38,909 nt of DNA, taken from NCBI GenBank assembly GCA_030682385.1, contig JAUXOG010000047.1, positions 1-38,909 on the forward strand, given 5' to 3'. The notes below the pieces were generated by a model. That model did not search any database. It saw nothing but the letters and a program-made list of their open reading frames with translations, and was not told where the DNA came from. This document shows positions 21,464 through 30,951 of the stretch, in pieces (within the stretch, counting starts at the first letter, position 1; each line of letters begins with the position of its first letter). A program made the translations under genes and the position numbers. This DNA is from Bacteroidota bacterium (GTDB taxonomy: Bacteria > Bacteroidota > Ignavibacteria > UBA10030 > BY39).

Positions 21464-23320
21464 ATGGAAAACGCCCTTCAACATATCAAAGAAACAACGC
21501 TCGACTTCTTAAGGTCTCGATTCAAACAAATTCATGGATTCGATGATGCAAACAGAGAGATGCTTCAATTGTCTGGTATTAACGATTTTTTCTTGACCGA
21601 ACAAGACTTCCAACTTTTCTTAGAACTTCTCGAACCACGTCCAAAGGTCGCTGATACGACAATGAGGCGAGAATACGGAGATTTCCAGACCCCACCTAAT
21701 CTAAGCAAGACTGTCTGCGATTTCCTTCTTTCATATGGAATATCGCCAAAGGTTTTAATTGAACCCACTTTCGGAAAAGGCTCGTTTATTCTCTCAGCAA
21801 TTGAAACATTTCCAATGCTCGAGGAAATACACGGCGTAGAAATCTATGAGCCTTATTGTTGGCATACTAAGTTTGCGGTGCTTGAACTGTTCATCGAAAA
21901 ACCCAATCTCAATCGTCCCTCAATCTTTCTTTACCGCAATGACGTTTTTAAATTCGACTTCCATAAACTTGTTGAAATCACTAGAAAACAAGAGATGCTT
22001 GTTTTAGGTAATCCACCTTGGGTTACAAGCTCTGAGTTAAGTGCACTTAATTCCACCAATATTCCGACTAAGAGCAATTTCAAGTCGCATAACGGATTAG
22101 ATGCCATTACAGGAAAAGGCAACTTTGATATTGGTGAGTATATTATTTTAATGATGCTCAATGCTTTCGCAGACCACACTGGCTCCCTTGCAATGTTGGT
22201 AAAGAATTCAGTCATCAAGAATGTCCTTCAGGATTTGCCAAACACTACGTACCCAATCTCAAATCTTGTTGCATTGAGGTTTGATGCAAAAGTACACTTT
22301 AATGCATCCGTTGATGCATCCCTCTTTCGATGCAGCTTTGGATCCCGCTCCACCAACGGCGGATCCGCCTCAGGCGGAAAAGCGGGACAAGATCAGTTAA
22401 CCTGCAAAGTTGCAACACTTGTTTCGCCACAGTCGATTGAAAGTGAATTCGGCTGGGTAGGAAACAAGTTTGTCTCTGACATCACTGCATATCAAGAGAC
22501 TCAATTTTATGATGGTTCCAGCCCATTTGTCTGGCGACAGGGAGTCAAGCACGATTGTTCCAGAATATTAGAGTTAGAGCTTATAGATAGAAAGCTCATG
22601 AACGGATTCAATGAATTTGTTGACATTGAAAATGATCTTGTTTTTCCTTTAGTGAAAAGTTCAGACATTCAAAACTCGCTAATTGTAACACCTCGAAAGT
22701 TTGTCATCATTACCCAGAAGAAAGTAGGTGAGGAAACTACCTTTATTGCTCAAAGATTTCCACGTCTAAACCGATACCTCTCTGATAATCTGCGATTCTT
22801 CTCAGAAAGGAAGTCGAGCATCTATAATGGTAAATCTCCCTATGCCATCTTTGGTATAGGAGAATATTCATTTAAGCCTTTCAAGGTGGCAATATCTGGC
22901 TTTTATAAGAAACCTTTTTTTTCGCTCGTACCGCCGTACAACAACAAGCCGACAATGTTAGATGATACATGCTACTTCCTTGGCTTCGATAACCAAACAC
23001 AAGTGGCTTTCGTTTTACTTATTTTAAACAGCGAACCTGTCCAGAAGTTGCTTCGCTCTTTGACGTTTTTAAATGCTAAACGACCTTATACTAAGGATAT
23101 TCTGATGCGCATCGACATTCACAAGGTAGCAGAACACCTTGGTTTTGACCGCGTAAGAGATAAAGGACTTGCAGATAAATTACCAGAAAGTATCCTGCAA
23201 TCGCTAACTCGGGAAAAGTGGGTTGAGTTCTTGGCAAGTTGCGAGAATGTCTCTCAAACTAAATCTCAGTATTCTCTCTTCAAGCAACCATCCTCCATCT
23301 CCGCGGGTATCGTTTCCTAA
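21464..23320 (+). CDS. N6-adenine DNA methyltransferase, gamma-class (Eco57I/type IIG-like)
   Basis: The product is 618 residues. The cofactor-binding motif EPTFGKGSF (100-108) comes before the catalytic NPPW (183-186), the gamma-class order. A C-terminal target-recognition-like region follows (about 350-580). There is no nuclease motif, so it is a stand-alone modification enzyme or the second methyltransferase of the neighbouring restriction system; systems with asymmetric sites often need two. Residues about 293-311 (RSTNGGSASGGKAG) are encoded by a GC-rich palindromic element inserted in frame. The start at 21464 is 69 bases after attC-like site 4. No fifth attC-like site was found after its stop. 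Confidence 0.8.
   Translation: MENALQHIKETTLDFLRSRFKQIHGFDDANREMLQLSGINDFFLTEQDFQLFLELLEPRPKVADTTMRREYGDFQTPPNLSKTVCDFLLSYGISPKVLIEPTFGKGSFILSAIETFPMLEEIHGVEIYEPYCWHTKFAVLELFIEKPNLNRPSIFLYRNDVFKFDFHKLVEITRKQEMLVLGNPPWVTSSELSALNSTNIPTKSNFKSHNGLDAITGKGNFDIGEYIILMMLNAFADHTGSLAMLVKNSVIKNVLQDLPNTTYPISNLVALRFDAKVHFNASVDASLFRCSFGSRSTNGGSASGGKAGQDQLTCKVATLVSPQSIESEFGWVGNKFVSDITAYQETQFYDGSSPFVWRQGVKHDCSRILELELIDRKLMNGFNEFVDIENDLVFPLVKSSDIQNSLIVTPRKFVIITQKKVGEETTFIAQRFPRLNRYLSDNLRFFSERKSSIYNGKSPYAIFGIGEYSFKPFKVAISGFYKKPFFSLVPPYNNKPTMLDDTCYFLGFDNQTQVAFVLLILNSEPVQKLLRSLTFLNAKRPYTKDILMRIDIHKVAEHLGFDRVRDKGLADKLPESILQSLTREKWVEFLASCENVSQTKSQYSLFKQPSSISAGIVS
22341..22394. repeat. GC-rich palindromic element inserted in frame in a methyltransferase gene
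   Basis: CCCGCT (22344-22349) pairs with AGCGGG (22381-22386). Inside are the palindromes GGCGGATCCGCC (22358-22369) and CCGCCTCAGGCGG (22365-22377). The element adds about 18 residues of Ser, Gly, Lys and Ala without breaking the frame. Similar GC-rich palindromes are at 6470-6508 and 23413-23432. Confidence 0.6.
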
Positions 23321-23358
23321 ACTATCTAATCGGCATGGCAGTGCAATTAACAACAACA

Positions 23359-23446
23359 ATTGAATCATTGAACCATTGGATCAATGATTCAATGTCAGCC
23401 GAAGGCTGATGTGCCCGCCTGACCGGACGGGCAGGCCTCTGGCACA
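23359..23446. repeat. Three stacked inverted repeats in the boundary region
   Basis: A perfect 13-bp inverted repeat with a 9-base loop (23359-23371 / 23381-23393) is followed by a TCAGCC/GGCTGA hairpin (23395-23409). A GC-rich palindrome (23413-23432, one mismatch) follows, enclosed by TGTGCC/GGCACA (23410-23415 / 23441-23446). There is no clear T-run, so a Rho-independent terminator is possible but not proven. This block marks the border between the accessory region and the housekeeping cluster. Confidence 0.6.
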
Positions 23447-23471
23447 AACAAATGGTCAAATTTTCCCCTCC

Positions 23472-23500
23472 TTGATTCTAACCTCTTTTTTGTATATATT
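23472..23500 (+). promoter_or_regulatory. Sigma70-like promoter for the fatty-acid synthesis cluster
   Basis: TTGATT (23472-23477) and TATATT (23495-23500) are separated by 17 bases, about 50 bases before the start at 23558. It is the only good candidate in the AT-rich stretch before the long gene run. Confidence 0.4.
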
Positions 23501-23557
23501 TTAGCTGCTTTTTTACAAAAACTGTTACTTTAATCGTTATTTAACATATTTTAGAAA

Positions 23558-24121
23558 ATGGAAACTCCGGCACAACATTCTAAAAAGCCAAATAGAGTAT
23601 CTGAATCCGGTTTGAGAATAAATATTTCAAAACTGTCGGAGGGAATACACGACTTTAATCTGCAGGCTGACCCGTCGCAACTTGAATTGGGCGATACGTT
23701 CACTTCACCTGTATCAGTAAATGTTAAATTAGATAAAAGTTCAACACAAATTTATCTGAAAGCCGAAATTGCGTTGGACGGAAATTTTACGTGCGACAGG
23801 TGCTTAATTGATTTTAAATCTGAATTTCGCACATCATTCAATATCGTTTTTATGTATGAAGCTCGCGGCTTGAAAGGCGAACAATCGAACGATATTCAGA
23901 TTCTAAGCCCCGACACAAACCATATCGATATCGCTGAGGATGTGCGACAATACATACTTTTAGCAATACCGATAAAGATTTTATGTTCAGAAAATTGCAG
24001 AGGGCTATGCCCTTCGTGCGGCACTGATTTAAACCAAAACCAATGCAAATGCGACAGCGAAACACACGACCCAAGATGGGAAACGTTATCCAAAATTATT
24101 AAGAATGAAAAAAATAATTAA
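23558..24121 (+). CDS. yceD: DUF177 / YceD family protein
   Basis: The product is 187 residues. The family pattern is visible: CDRCL in the middle (about residues 79-83), then a C-terminal CPSCGTDLNQNQCKC cluster giving a four-cysteine site. Members are encoded directly upstream of rpmF in most bacteria and are linked to 23S rRNA and L32 biology. That same arrangement holds here, with rpmF 19 bases downstream. It is the first gene of the long cluster. Confidence 0.88.
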   Translation: METPAQHSKKPNRVSESGLRINISKLSEGIHDFNLQADPSQLELGDTFTSPVSVNVKLDKSSTQIYLKAEIALDGNFTCDRCLIDFKSEFRTSFNIVFMYEARGLKGEQSNDIQILSPDTNHIDIAEDVRQYILLAIPIKILCSENCRGLCPSCGTDLNQNQCKCDSETHDPRWETLSKIIKNEKNN

Positions 24122-24140
24122 ATAGATGGAGAAATATTAA

Positions 24141-24326
24141 ATGCCAAATCCAAAACGAAGACATTCAAAATCACGTGGTGCAAAACGACGAACTCACTAC
24201 AAAGCAGCAACCCCGGCAGTAGGCGAATGCCCAAATTGCCACGAACACCGACTACTTCACCGCGCATGCCCAAACTGCGGGCACTACAACGGCAAAGCTG
24301 TACTTATTCCAAAAGAAACAAAATAA
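24141..24326 (+). CDS. rpmF: Large-subunit ribosomal protein L32
   Basis: The product is 61 residues and shows the family start [12 protein letters not shown] and two CxxC pairs (CPNC...CPNC) forming a zinc ribbon (the C+ form). It binds 23S rRNA in the 50S subunit. A GGAG ribosome-binding site lies 9 bases upstream. The coupling with plsX is the common bacterial order. Confidence 0.97.
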   Translation: MPNPKRRHSKSRGAKRRTHYKAATPAVGECPNCHEHRLLHRACPNCGHYNGKAVLIPKETK

Positions 24327-24342
24327 TTAGTTTTACATCTGC

Positions 24343-25371
24343 TTGTCAAAGCAAAATGGTAAAATAAAAATTGTTGTGGATGCTATGGGGGGTGATTTCG
24401 CACCTGCCAACATCGTAGCCGGCGGAATTGAAGCTTTGCGTGAAAGCAACAACCGATTTGAGATTATCTTTGTGGGTATCGAAGCCGATATCAAAAACGA
24501 AATCGCAAAGTTAAATGCTGATGGTTTGAGCTACTCGATCGTTCATGCGTCGGAAGTCATCGACATGCACGAATCACCTACGGTTGCGTTCAAACAAAAA
24601 AAAGATTCCTCGATTGTTGTAGGTTTAAACCTGCACAAAGCAGGCAAAGCCGATGCGTTCCTCAGTGCTGGCAATACCGGCGCAGTGATGTCGGCATCTA
24701 CACTTTTGCTCGGACGAATCAATGGAGTAAGCCGCCCCACAATTGGAACCTTCTTCCCTTCTCAAAAAGGGCAATGCCTGCTATTGGATGCTGGCGCCAA
24801 TGTCGATTGCCGTCCTCAACACCTTGTTGAATTTGCGATGATGGGGAGTATTTATGCTAATTACATTTTAAATTCCCCAAATCCTACGGTTGGTATTGTA
24901 AGCATCGGCGAAGAAAGTTCAAAAGGAAACGAAGTTACAATTGAAGCTCATCGTTTATTAAAAGAAAGTAAACTGAATTTCATCGGCAACATCGAAGGCA
25001 GGGATATTTTGAAAGGCAAAGCTCAGGTTATTGTGTGCGATGGTTTTGTTGGAAATATCGTGCTGAAATTTGCCGAGAGCACACTCGGTTTTTTAAAATC
25101 GAAATTTAAATCGTACGCCTCCGAGAGTATCTTTAAAAAGATATGGGTAGGTTTGATGTACGGAACTCTGAAAAAGATACTGAAAGATTTCGACTACCAG
25201 GAAGCGGGTGGTGTACCGTTATTAGGTGTTAAAGGAATTTCGTTGATCGGTCATGGCAGTTCTACACCGAAAGCAATTAAGAATATGGTTTACCGGGCTG
25301 AAGAAATGGCTGCTAAACAAATTGATAAACAAATAGCAAAATTGATGTCGAATACAAATACAAATGAATAA
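24343..25371 (+). CDS. plsX: Phosphate acyltransferase PlsX
   Basis: The product is 342 residues and converts acyl-ACP to acyl-phosphate for phospholipid synthesis. The family signature VDAMGGDFAP sits at residues 12-21, and AGNTGAVMSAS and the conserved FVGNI stretch are present. No in-frame ATG lies between the last upstream stop and the signature: the ATG at 24356 is out of frame and hits a stop. The TTG at 24343 is therefore the likely start, 16 bases after rpmF. The end overlaps fabH by 8 bases. Confidence 0.95.
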   Translation: MSKQNGKIKIVVDAMGGDFAPANIVAGGIEALRESNNRFEIIFVGIEADIKNEIAKLNADGLSYSIVHASEVIDMHESPTVAFKQKKDSSIVVGLNLHKAGKADAFLSAGNTGAVMSASTLLLGRINGVSRPTIGTFFPSQKGQCLLLDAGANVDCRPQHLVEFAMMGSIYANYILNSPNPTVGIVSIGEESSKGNEVTIEAHRLLKESKLNFIGNIEGRDILKGKAQVIVCDGFVGNIVLKFAESTLGFLKSKFKSYASESIFKKIWVGLMYGTLKKILKDFDYQEAGGVPLLGVKGISLIGHGSSTPKAIKNMVYRAEEMAAKQIDKQIAKLMSNTNTNE

Positions 25372-26368
25372 AAATAAAAAAACAATTGCTGCAATTACTG
25401 CAGTTGCACACTACGTCCCTGAAAAAATTCTTTCAAACCTCGAACTAGAAAAAATGGTTGATACTACCGACGAGTGGATTAAAACACGAACCGGAATATC
25501 GGAACGCCGGATATTGGAGAAAGGCGCTTCATCCGATATGGCTGCGAAAGCAATTGATCAGCTTTTAAAAAACCGCGGAATCGGACCTGAAGAAATAGAA
25601 ATAATAATTACCGCAACCGTAACTCCCGATATGTTGTTCCCTCCTACTTCAACCATCATTCAACGAAAAGTTGGAGCAAAAAATGCGTGGGGCTTCGACA
25701 TTGAAGCAGCATGTTCGGGCTTTCTTTACTCGCTGATAGTGGGGGCACAATTCATTGAAACCGGAAATTATAAAAAAGTTATTGTAGTAGGTTCCGACAA
25801 GATGAGTTCGATTACAGATTATACCGACAGGAACAGTTGTATATTGTTCGGTGATGCCGCCGCGGCTGTTCTGTTAGAACCGTCGAACGATGAAAACATA
25901 GGAATCCTTGACCACATATTTTATTCCGATGGAACAGGTGAAGAAGCTTTACACATGAAAGGCGGCGGTAGTTTGAATCCACCAACGCATGAAACAGTAG
26001 ATAAAAAATGGCATTACATCTATCAAGATGGAAAAGCAGTTTTCAAAGTTGCTGTAATGGGTATGGCTGATGTATCGGAAGAAATTTTGAAGCGGAATAA
26101 TTTAACCGGAAACGATATAGATTATTTCGTTCCTCATCAAGCTAACTTGCGGATAATTGATGCCGCCGCAAATAGAATGGGAATAGATCATTCAAAAGTT
26201 ATGATTAACATAGATAAATACGGTAACACCACGGCTGCAACAATTCCGCTTTGCTTGTCCGAGTGGTGGCTGGCAGGCAAGTTAAAACGTGGTAATACGG
26301 TCGTATTAGCAAGTTTTGGTGCCGGTTATACCTGGGGTTCAATTCTTTTAAAATGGGCGATTGATTAA
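25364..26368 (+). CDS. fabH: Beta-ketoacyl-ACP synthase III (FabH)
   Basis: The product is 334 residues and starts fatty-acid synthesis by condensing acetyl-CoA (or a branched primer) with malonyl-ACP. The catalytic triad is visible: Cys117 in AACSGF, His in PHQANLRI (about 259) and Asn in YGNTTAA (about 289). The start overlaps plsX by 8 bases. Length and motifs are normal. Primer preference cannot be read from the sequence. Confidence 0.97.
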   Translation: MNKNKKTIAAITAVAHYVPEKILSNLELEKMVDTTDEWIKTRTGISERRILEKGASSDMAAKAIDQLLKNRGIGPEEIEIIITATVTPDMLFPPTSTIIQRKVGAKNAWGFDIEAACSGFLYSLIVGAQFIETGNYKKVIVVGSDKMSSITDYTDRNSCILFGDAAAAVLLEPSNDENIGILDHIFYSDGTGEEALHMKGGGSLNPPTHETVDKKWHYIYQDGKAVFKVAVMGMADVSEEILKRNNLTGNDIDYFVPHQANLRIIDAAANRMGIDHSKVMINIDKYGNTTAATIPLCLSEWWLAGKLKRGNTVVLASFGAGYTWGSILLKWAID

Positions 26369-26375
26369 AACCGAT

Positions 26376-27263
26376 ATGCCGAAAACTGCAATCATTTTTC
26401 CCGGTCAGGGATCGCAATATGTTGGAATGGGTAAGGACTTATACGAAAACAGTTCGGTTGCCCGTGAAGTTTTTCAACGAGCTGACGACATTTTAGGATT
26501 TTCGTTGAGCAAAATTTGTTTCGAAGGACCTGAAGAGGAGTTGAAACAAACTAAGAACACACAACCCGCAATTTTTCTGCATAGTTGTGTTCTTCTAAAA
26601 ATGACACAAGATTTAAAAGGTGATTACACAGCAGGACATTCTCTCGGCGAATACACGGCAAATGTTTTTGCAGGATCAATAAATTTTGAGACTGCATTGA
26701 AACTCGTACGACTGCGTGGCGAATTAATGCAAAAAGCCGGACAAGAGCAAATAGGAACTCTCGCAGCAGTTGTCGGACTTGAACCATATATTGTTGAAGA
26801 TGTTTGTGCAAAAGCAAGTTCGCAGGGAATTGTTCAATGTGCAAATTATAATTCACCTGGGCAAATTGTAATCAGCGGTTCAATCGCCGGGATTCAGGCA
26901 GCGATGCTGCTTGCAAAAGAAGCCGGTGCAAAAATGGTGAAAGAGTTACCGGTGAGCGGTGCCTTTCATTCACCCTTAATGCTTTCTGCAAAAACCGGAC
27001 TCTCGTTAGCTTTAGATAATACAGCTTTTACAGATGCGAAGATTCCTGTTTACTCAAATGTAACAGGTAACCCGATTCAAAGTTCTGAAGAAATCCGAAC
27101 TGCGTTGAAAGAACAGTTAACAGCCGCCGTCCGTTGGGAGAGTTCTATCAGAAATATGATTGCCGATGGTGCCGATAATTTTATCGAAATAGGCCCCGGA
27201 AAAGTTTTGCAGGGTTTAGTTAAACGTATCAATCCGGATGTTACAATTTCAGGAATTTCTTAA
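26376..27263 (+). CDS. fabD: Malonyl-CoA:ACP transacylase (FabD)
   Basis: The product is 295 residues from the ATG at 26376; the frame is open to a TTG at 26361, but ATG with IIFPGQGSQ just after it is the normal family start. GQGSQ (10-14), the nucleophile Ser89 in GHSLGEY and the GAFHSPLM histidine are present. It loads malonate onto ACP. It follows fabH by 7 bases, and its stop touches the next ATG. Confidence 0.96.
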   Translation: MPKTAIIFPGQGSQYVGMGKDLYENSSVAREVFQRADDILGFSLSKICFEGPEEELKQTKNTQPAIFLHSCVLLKMTQDLKGDYTAGHSLGEYTANVFAGSINFETALKLVRLRGELMQKAGQEQIGTLAAVVGLEPYIVEDVCAKASSQGIVQCANYNSPGQIVISGSIAGIQAAMLLAKEAGAKMVKELPVSGAFHSPLMLSAKTGLSLALDNTAFTDAKIPVYSNVTGNPIQSSEEIRTALKEQLTAAVRWESSIRNMIADGADNFIEIGPGKVLQGLVKRINPDVTISGIS

Positions 27264-27848
27264 ATGGAAAAAAAAGAATTAACAATTAACAAATTAAGTA
27301 TCGACCCGGAACTTTTTGAGTTAGGGTTTGCTGAAAATGCCACACCGAACGATTGTTGCGGACAGTGCTGTCGAGGCGGAGTATATCTAAGTTTAGATGA
27401 AAAAGGAAAAATCCTTGAAAACCGCCAACTCATCAAGCAGTATATGGATGAGACCCAGCCCACTGATGATGATCTTTGGTTTGCAAATCAGCTAATAGAA
27501 GATGCCGATTTCCCGAATCATGTTTGCGACTCTACAAACGTTCACAACGATAAGTGTGTGTTCCTGAAGAAAGATAATAAATGCTCGCTACAGTCGCTCG
27601 CTCTCGATAAGGGATTCCATAAATGGTCGCTAAAACCATTATATTGTGTAGCTTTTCCTGTTGTAATTGCAGATAATCAAGTTACTTTCGACGATTTTTT
27701 ATCGGGTGAAGCCGAATGTTGCACGGCAAAAAAAGGTTTACCCATCAGTGTCATCGAAGCTTGCAAAGAAGAATTCTTGCATATTTTGGGAAAAGATGGT
27801 TATATTAAGCTAACTCAATTTGAAAAAGAGTATAAAGAATCAAAATAA
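27264..27848 (+). CDS. DUF3109 family cysteine-rich protein
   Basis: The product is 194 residues. Cysteine pairs are clustered: CCGQCCRGG near residue 30, CVFLKK and CSLQ near residues 93-102, and AECCTA near the end. Proteins of this type (related to the YkgJ cluster) are thought to bind a metal or iron-sulfur cluster; no reaction is established. It starts on the base after the fabD stop and ends 2 bases before fabG, so it is co-expressed with fatty-acid synthesis genes. This insertion inside the fab run is its main clue. Confidence 0.8.
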   Translation: MEKKELTINKLSIDPELFELGFAENATPNDCCGQCCRGGVYLSLDEKGKILENRQLIKQYMDETQPTDDDLWFANQLIEDADFPNHVCDSTNVHNDKCVFLKKDNKCSLQSLALDKGFHKWSLKPLYCVAFPVVIADNQVTFDDFLSGEAECCTAKKGLPISVIEACKEEFLHILGKDGYIKLTQFEKEYKESK

Positions 27849-27850
27849 TT

Positions 27851-28597
27851 ATGAAAGTTCTACAAAATAAAGTCGCATTAATTACCGGCGGTGCACGTGG
27901 AATCGGTAAAGCCATAGCACTCGAGTTAGCTGAAGCGGGTGCGAACATTGCAATTACCGACGTAGCGCCCCAACCCGAAATGGAATCAACAGTCAACGAA
28001 ATAAAATCGTTAGGTGTTGATGCGCTTGCTATCCATGCCGATGCTGTATCGTTTGCTCAAGCTCAACAAGCTGTGGATCAGATAGTTGAGTATTTTAAAC
28101 GACTCGATATTTTGGTAAACAATGCGGGCATTACGCGGGATGGACTTTTAATGCGGATGAGCGAAGAAGATTGGGATTTAGTAATGAATGTAAATTTGAA
28201 AAGTGTTTTCAATTATACGAAAGCAGCCATCCGACCGATGATGAATCAGAAATCTGGAAAAATTGTTAACATATCATCTGTTGTCGGAGTAATGGGAAAT
28301 GCAGGTCAATCAAATTATTCGGCATCGAAAGCCGGCATCATCGGATTCACGAAATCTATCGCAAAGGAAGTTGCTTCACGGAACATTCAGGTGAATGCAA
28401 TTGCGCCGGGATATGTAGAAACAGCAATGACCGAAAAGTTGACCGACGATCAGCGTAAACTTCTTACCGATGCAATTCCGTTGAAACGGACTGCACAGCC
28501 CAAAGATATTGCGAACGTAGTTAAGTTTTTATCATCACCCGATTCCGATTATATTACAGGTGAAGTTATTAACGTAAACGGTGGTCTTTACATGTAA
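27851..28597 (+). CDS. fabG: 3-oxoacyl-ACP reductase (FabG)
   Basis: The product is 248 residues, a short-chain dehydrogenase. It has the nucleotide site TGGARGIGKA (about 12-21), NNAG (about 88-91), and the catalytic Ser (ISSVVG, about 142), Tyr and Lys (NYSASKAG, about 155 and 159). It performs the NADPH-dependent first reduction in each elongation cycle. Start follows the previous stop by 2 bases. Confidence 0.96.
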   Translation: MKVLQNKVALITGGARGIGKAIALELAEAGANIAITDVAPQPEMESTVNEIKSLGVDALAIHADAVSFAQAQQAVDQIVEYFKRLDILVNNAGITRDGLLMRMSEEDWDLVMNVNLKSVFNYTKAAIRPMMNQKSGKIVNISSVVGVMGNAGQSNYSASKAGIIGFTKSIAKEVASRNIQVNAIAPGYVETAMTEKLTDDQRKLLTDAIPLKRTAQPKDIANVVKFLSSPDSDYITGEVINVNGGLYM

Positions 28598-28644
28598 TTT
28601 TTTTTAATTAAATCTAATCATAAACAACTAATAGGAGAAACTAA

Positions 28645-28881
28645 ATGAGTGATGTATCAACAAAAGTAAAAGAAATCGTAATGAACAAATTAGGTGTCGA
28701 AGAATCAGCAATAACACCCGAAGCCTCATTCACGAATGATTTGGGCGCCGACTCATTGGATACAGTAGAATTAGTAATGGAATTTGAAAAATCTTTCAAC
28801 ATTCAAATCCCCGACGAAGATGCCGAAAAAATCGGAACGGTCGGTGATGCCATTAACTATCTCACACAAAAATTAGAATAA
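28645..28881 (+). CDS. acpP: Acyl carrier protein
   Basis: The product is 78 residues with the phosphopantetheine attachment Ser37 in GADSLDTVE and the typical acidic helical make-up. It carries growing acyl chains between the enzymes encoded around it. A TAGGAGAAA ribosome-binding site lies in the 47-base gap after fabG. Its stop overlaps the fabF start by one base. Confidence 0.98.
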   Translation: MSDVSTKVKEIVMNKLGVEESAITPEASFTNDLGADSLDTVELVMEFEKSFNIQIPDEDAEKIGTVGDAINYLTQKLE

Positions 28882-30152
28882 TGGGAAACAACCAAAATAG
28901 ACGCCGCGTTGTAGTTACCGGAATGGGTGCGGTTACCCCTATCGGATTAAATGTTAATGATTTTTGGAAAAATTTAATTTCCGGAAAAAGCGGAGCTTCG
29001 TATATAACTTCGTTTGATACTACAGCATTCGACACAAAGATAGCCGCTGAATTAAAAGGATTTGATCCGACTCTTTATATGGACAAAAAGTCAGTCAAAC
29101 GGATGGACCCTTTTACACACTATGCATTAGCAGCCGCCGAAATGGCGATAACCGACTCGGGAATGAATTTCGAGAAGGAAGACCGCAACCGCATTGGTGT
29201 TGTGTTTGGTTCGGGTATAGGTGGAATGTGGACTTATTATCACCAAACGAAAGAATTATTTGAAAGCGGACCAAGCCGGGTAAGTCCGCTGTTCGTTCCG
29301 ATGATGATTGCTGATATAGCTGCCGGCTATATCGCTATGAAATTCGGTGTGAAAGGTCCCAACTATGCCACAACATCAGCCTGTGCAACTTCGTCGCATG
29401 CAATTGCCGACGCAGTTATGCTTATTGAGCGAGGTAATGCTGATGTAATGTTATCCGGTGGTTCCGAAGCACCAATCTGCCCCATTGGTGTAGCCGGTTT
29501 CAACTCGATGAGAGCAATGTCAACGCGCAACGACGAACCTGAAAGAGCAAGCCGTCCGTTCGATGCAGAACGCACCGGTTTTGTTATGGGCGAAGGTGGC
29601 GCTGTTTTAGTGTTAGAAGAACTCGAACATGCTATAAAACGCGGAGCTAAAATTTATGCTGAAATTGCCGGTTTCGGACTCACAGCCGACGCGTACCACA
29701 TTACAGCTCCGGCACCGGGCGGCGAAGGTGCTGTCCGTTCGATGAGTCTTGCTATTCAAGATGCCGGTTTAAAGCCAACTGATATTGATTATATCAATGC
29801 ACACGGAACATCGACTCCGTTCAACGATAAAAACGAAACCGAAGCAATAAAAACAGTTTTTGCCGATCACGCTTATAAACTTCACATAAGTTCAAACAAG
29901 TCGATGATCGGGCATTTGCTTGGTGCAGCAGGCGCCGTAGAAGCGGTTGCAACAATTAAAACAATAGTTGAAGGAATTATTCCTCCAACAATCAACCTTG
30001 AAAATCCGGACCCTGAATGCGACCTGAATTATGTTCCTAATACAGCTATCCAAAAAACTGTAAATGCAGCTATTAGTAACACATTCGGATTTGGCGGTCA
30101 TAACGCATCAATTCTTTTTATCAAGTATTCCAATAATGATGGGAATTTTTAG
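28881..30152 (+). CDS. fabF: Beta-ketoacyl-ACP synthase II (FabF)
   Basis: The product is 423 residues and condenses malonyl-ACP with acyl-ACP. The catalytic Cys168 (TTSACATSS), His in NAHGTST (about 309) and His in GHLLGAAG (about 345) are all present. The start ATG shares a base with the acpP stop. The end overlaps rnc by 17 bases. Confidence 0.97.
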   Translation: MGNNQNRRRVVVTGMGAVTPIGLNVNDFWKNLISGKSGASYITSFDTTAFDTKIAAELKGFDPTLYMDKKSVKRMDPFTHYALAAAEMAITDSGMNFEKEDRNRIGVVFGSGIGGMWTYYHQTKELFESGPSRVSPLFVPMMIADIAAGYIAMKFGVKGPNYATTSACATSSHAIADAVMLIERGNADVMLSGGSEAPICPIGVAGFNSMRAMSTRNDEPERASRPFDAERTGFVMGEGGAVLVLEELEHAIKRGAKIYAEIAGFGLTADAYHITAPAPGGEGAVRSMSLAIQDAGLKPTDIDYINAHGTSTPFNDKNETEAIKTVFADHAYKLHISSNKSMIGHLLGAAGAVEAVATIKTIVEGIIPPTINLENPDPECDLNYVPNTAIQKTVNAAISNTFGFGGHNASILFIKYSNNDGNF

Positions 30153-30951
30153 TCGGAAATTTTCGAAACTCTGGCGGCAATATTTTGTTAAAAAACAAAC
30201 AACAAGAAAATTCCCAATAGTTTCGGAACTTCCCGAAAGTTATAAAAATATAGATTTAAAAAAATTTGAGCAGGTGGCTGAGTATAGTATCAAGAATCCT
30301 GCTCTTTTCTATCAAGCTTTTACACATCGTTCTTATTTACAGTATGCTGATAAACCGGGAATAATTTCCAACGAACGATTAGAATTCCTCGGCGATTCAA
30401 TTTTAAATTTAGTAGTTGCCGAATACCTTTATGAAAAATTTCCGGATGCAGACGAAGGAGAGTTGACGAAGCTACGGTCGCGCCTCGTCAACCGCAAGGC
30501 GCTTGCCATTTTTGCCCGTGAATTAAATTTATGGAGTTATCTTCTCTTAAGTTCCAGCGCCTCTCAAGCAGTGGGACAAGGTTCTGATACCATATTAGCC
30601 GATGGATTTGAAGCTGTAGTAGGTGCAATGTATTTAGACCAAGGAATCGAACCGATACGTAACTTCATTATAAAAAGGTTGCTCTCCGCAATAAGGATAA
30701 AAGCTATCAGCATCGACGATACAAATTACAAAAGTCTTCTGTTGGAGTATGCACAAGCACGCGGACTTCCGGCTCCAAGATACAGCATATCAAACTCGGA
30801 AGGTCCCGACCACGACCGAATCTTCACAGTTGAAGTTTATATTAATAACGAAGTATGCGGCAAAGGCACCGGCAAAAATAAGAAATCTGCTGAACAAGAA
30901 GCCGCTGCTGAAGCTGTTGTAAAATTTAATATTTCCAATAACAATGCCTGA
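30136..30951 (+). CDS. rnc: Ribonuclease III
   Basis: The product is 271 residues from the first of two consecutive ATG codons at 30136; the frame stays open further upstream inside fabF but that part is not protein-like for this family. The RNase III signature [16 protein letters not shown] and the double-stranded RNA-binding domain (about residues 198-268, ending with the [12 protein letters not shown] helix) are clear. It processes rRNA precursors and structured RNA. fabF-rnc adjacency is common in bacteria. Confidence 0.95.
   Translation: MMGIFSRKFSKLWRQYFVKKQTTRKFPIVSELPESYKNIDLKKFEQVAEYSIKNPALFYQAFTHRSYLQYADKPGIISNERLEFLGDSILNLVVAEYLYEKFPDADEGELTKLRSRLVNRKALAIFARELNLWSYLLLSSSASQAVGQGSDTILADGFEAVVGAMYLDQGIEPIRNFIIKRLLSAIRIKAISIDDTNYKSLLLEYAQARGLPAPRYSISNSEGPDHDRIFTVEVYINNEVCGKGTGKNKKSAEQEAAAEAVVKFNISNNNA

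Noticed and set aside
23320-23360. Possible attC-like site closing the gamma-class methyltransferase
   Set aside because: TCTAAT and AATTAAC occur here, but there is no paired arm and no GTTA box at the right distance; the hairpins there are of another kind.
30064-30135. Upstream extension of the rnc frame into fabF
   Set aside because: It has no family similarity; the double ATG at 30136 followed by a normal RNase III N-terminus is a better start.
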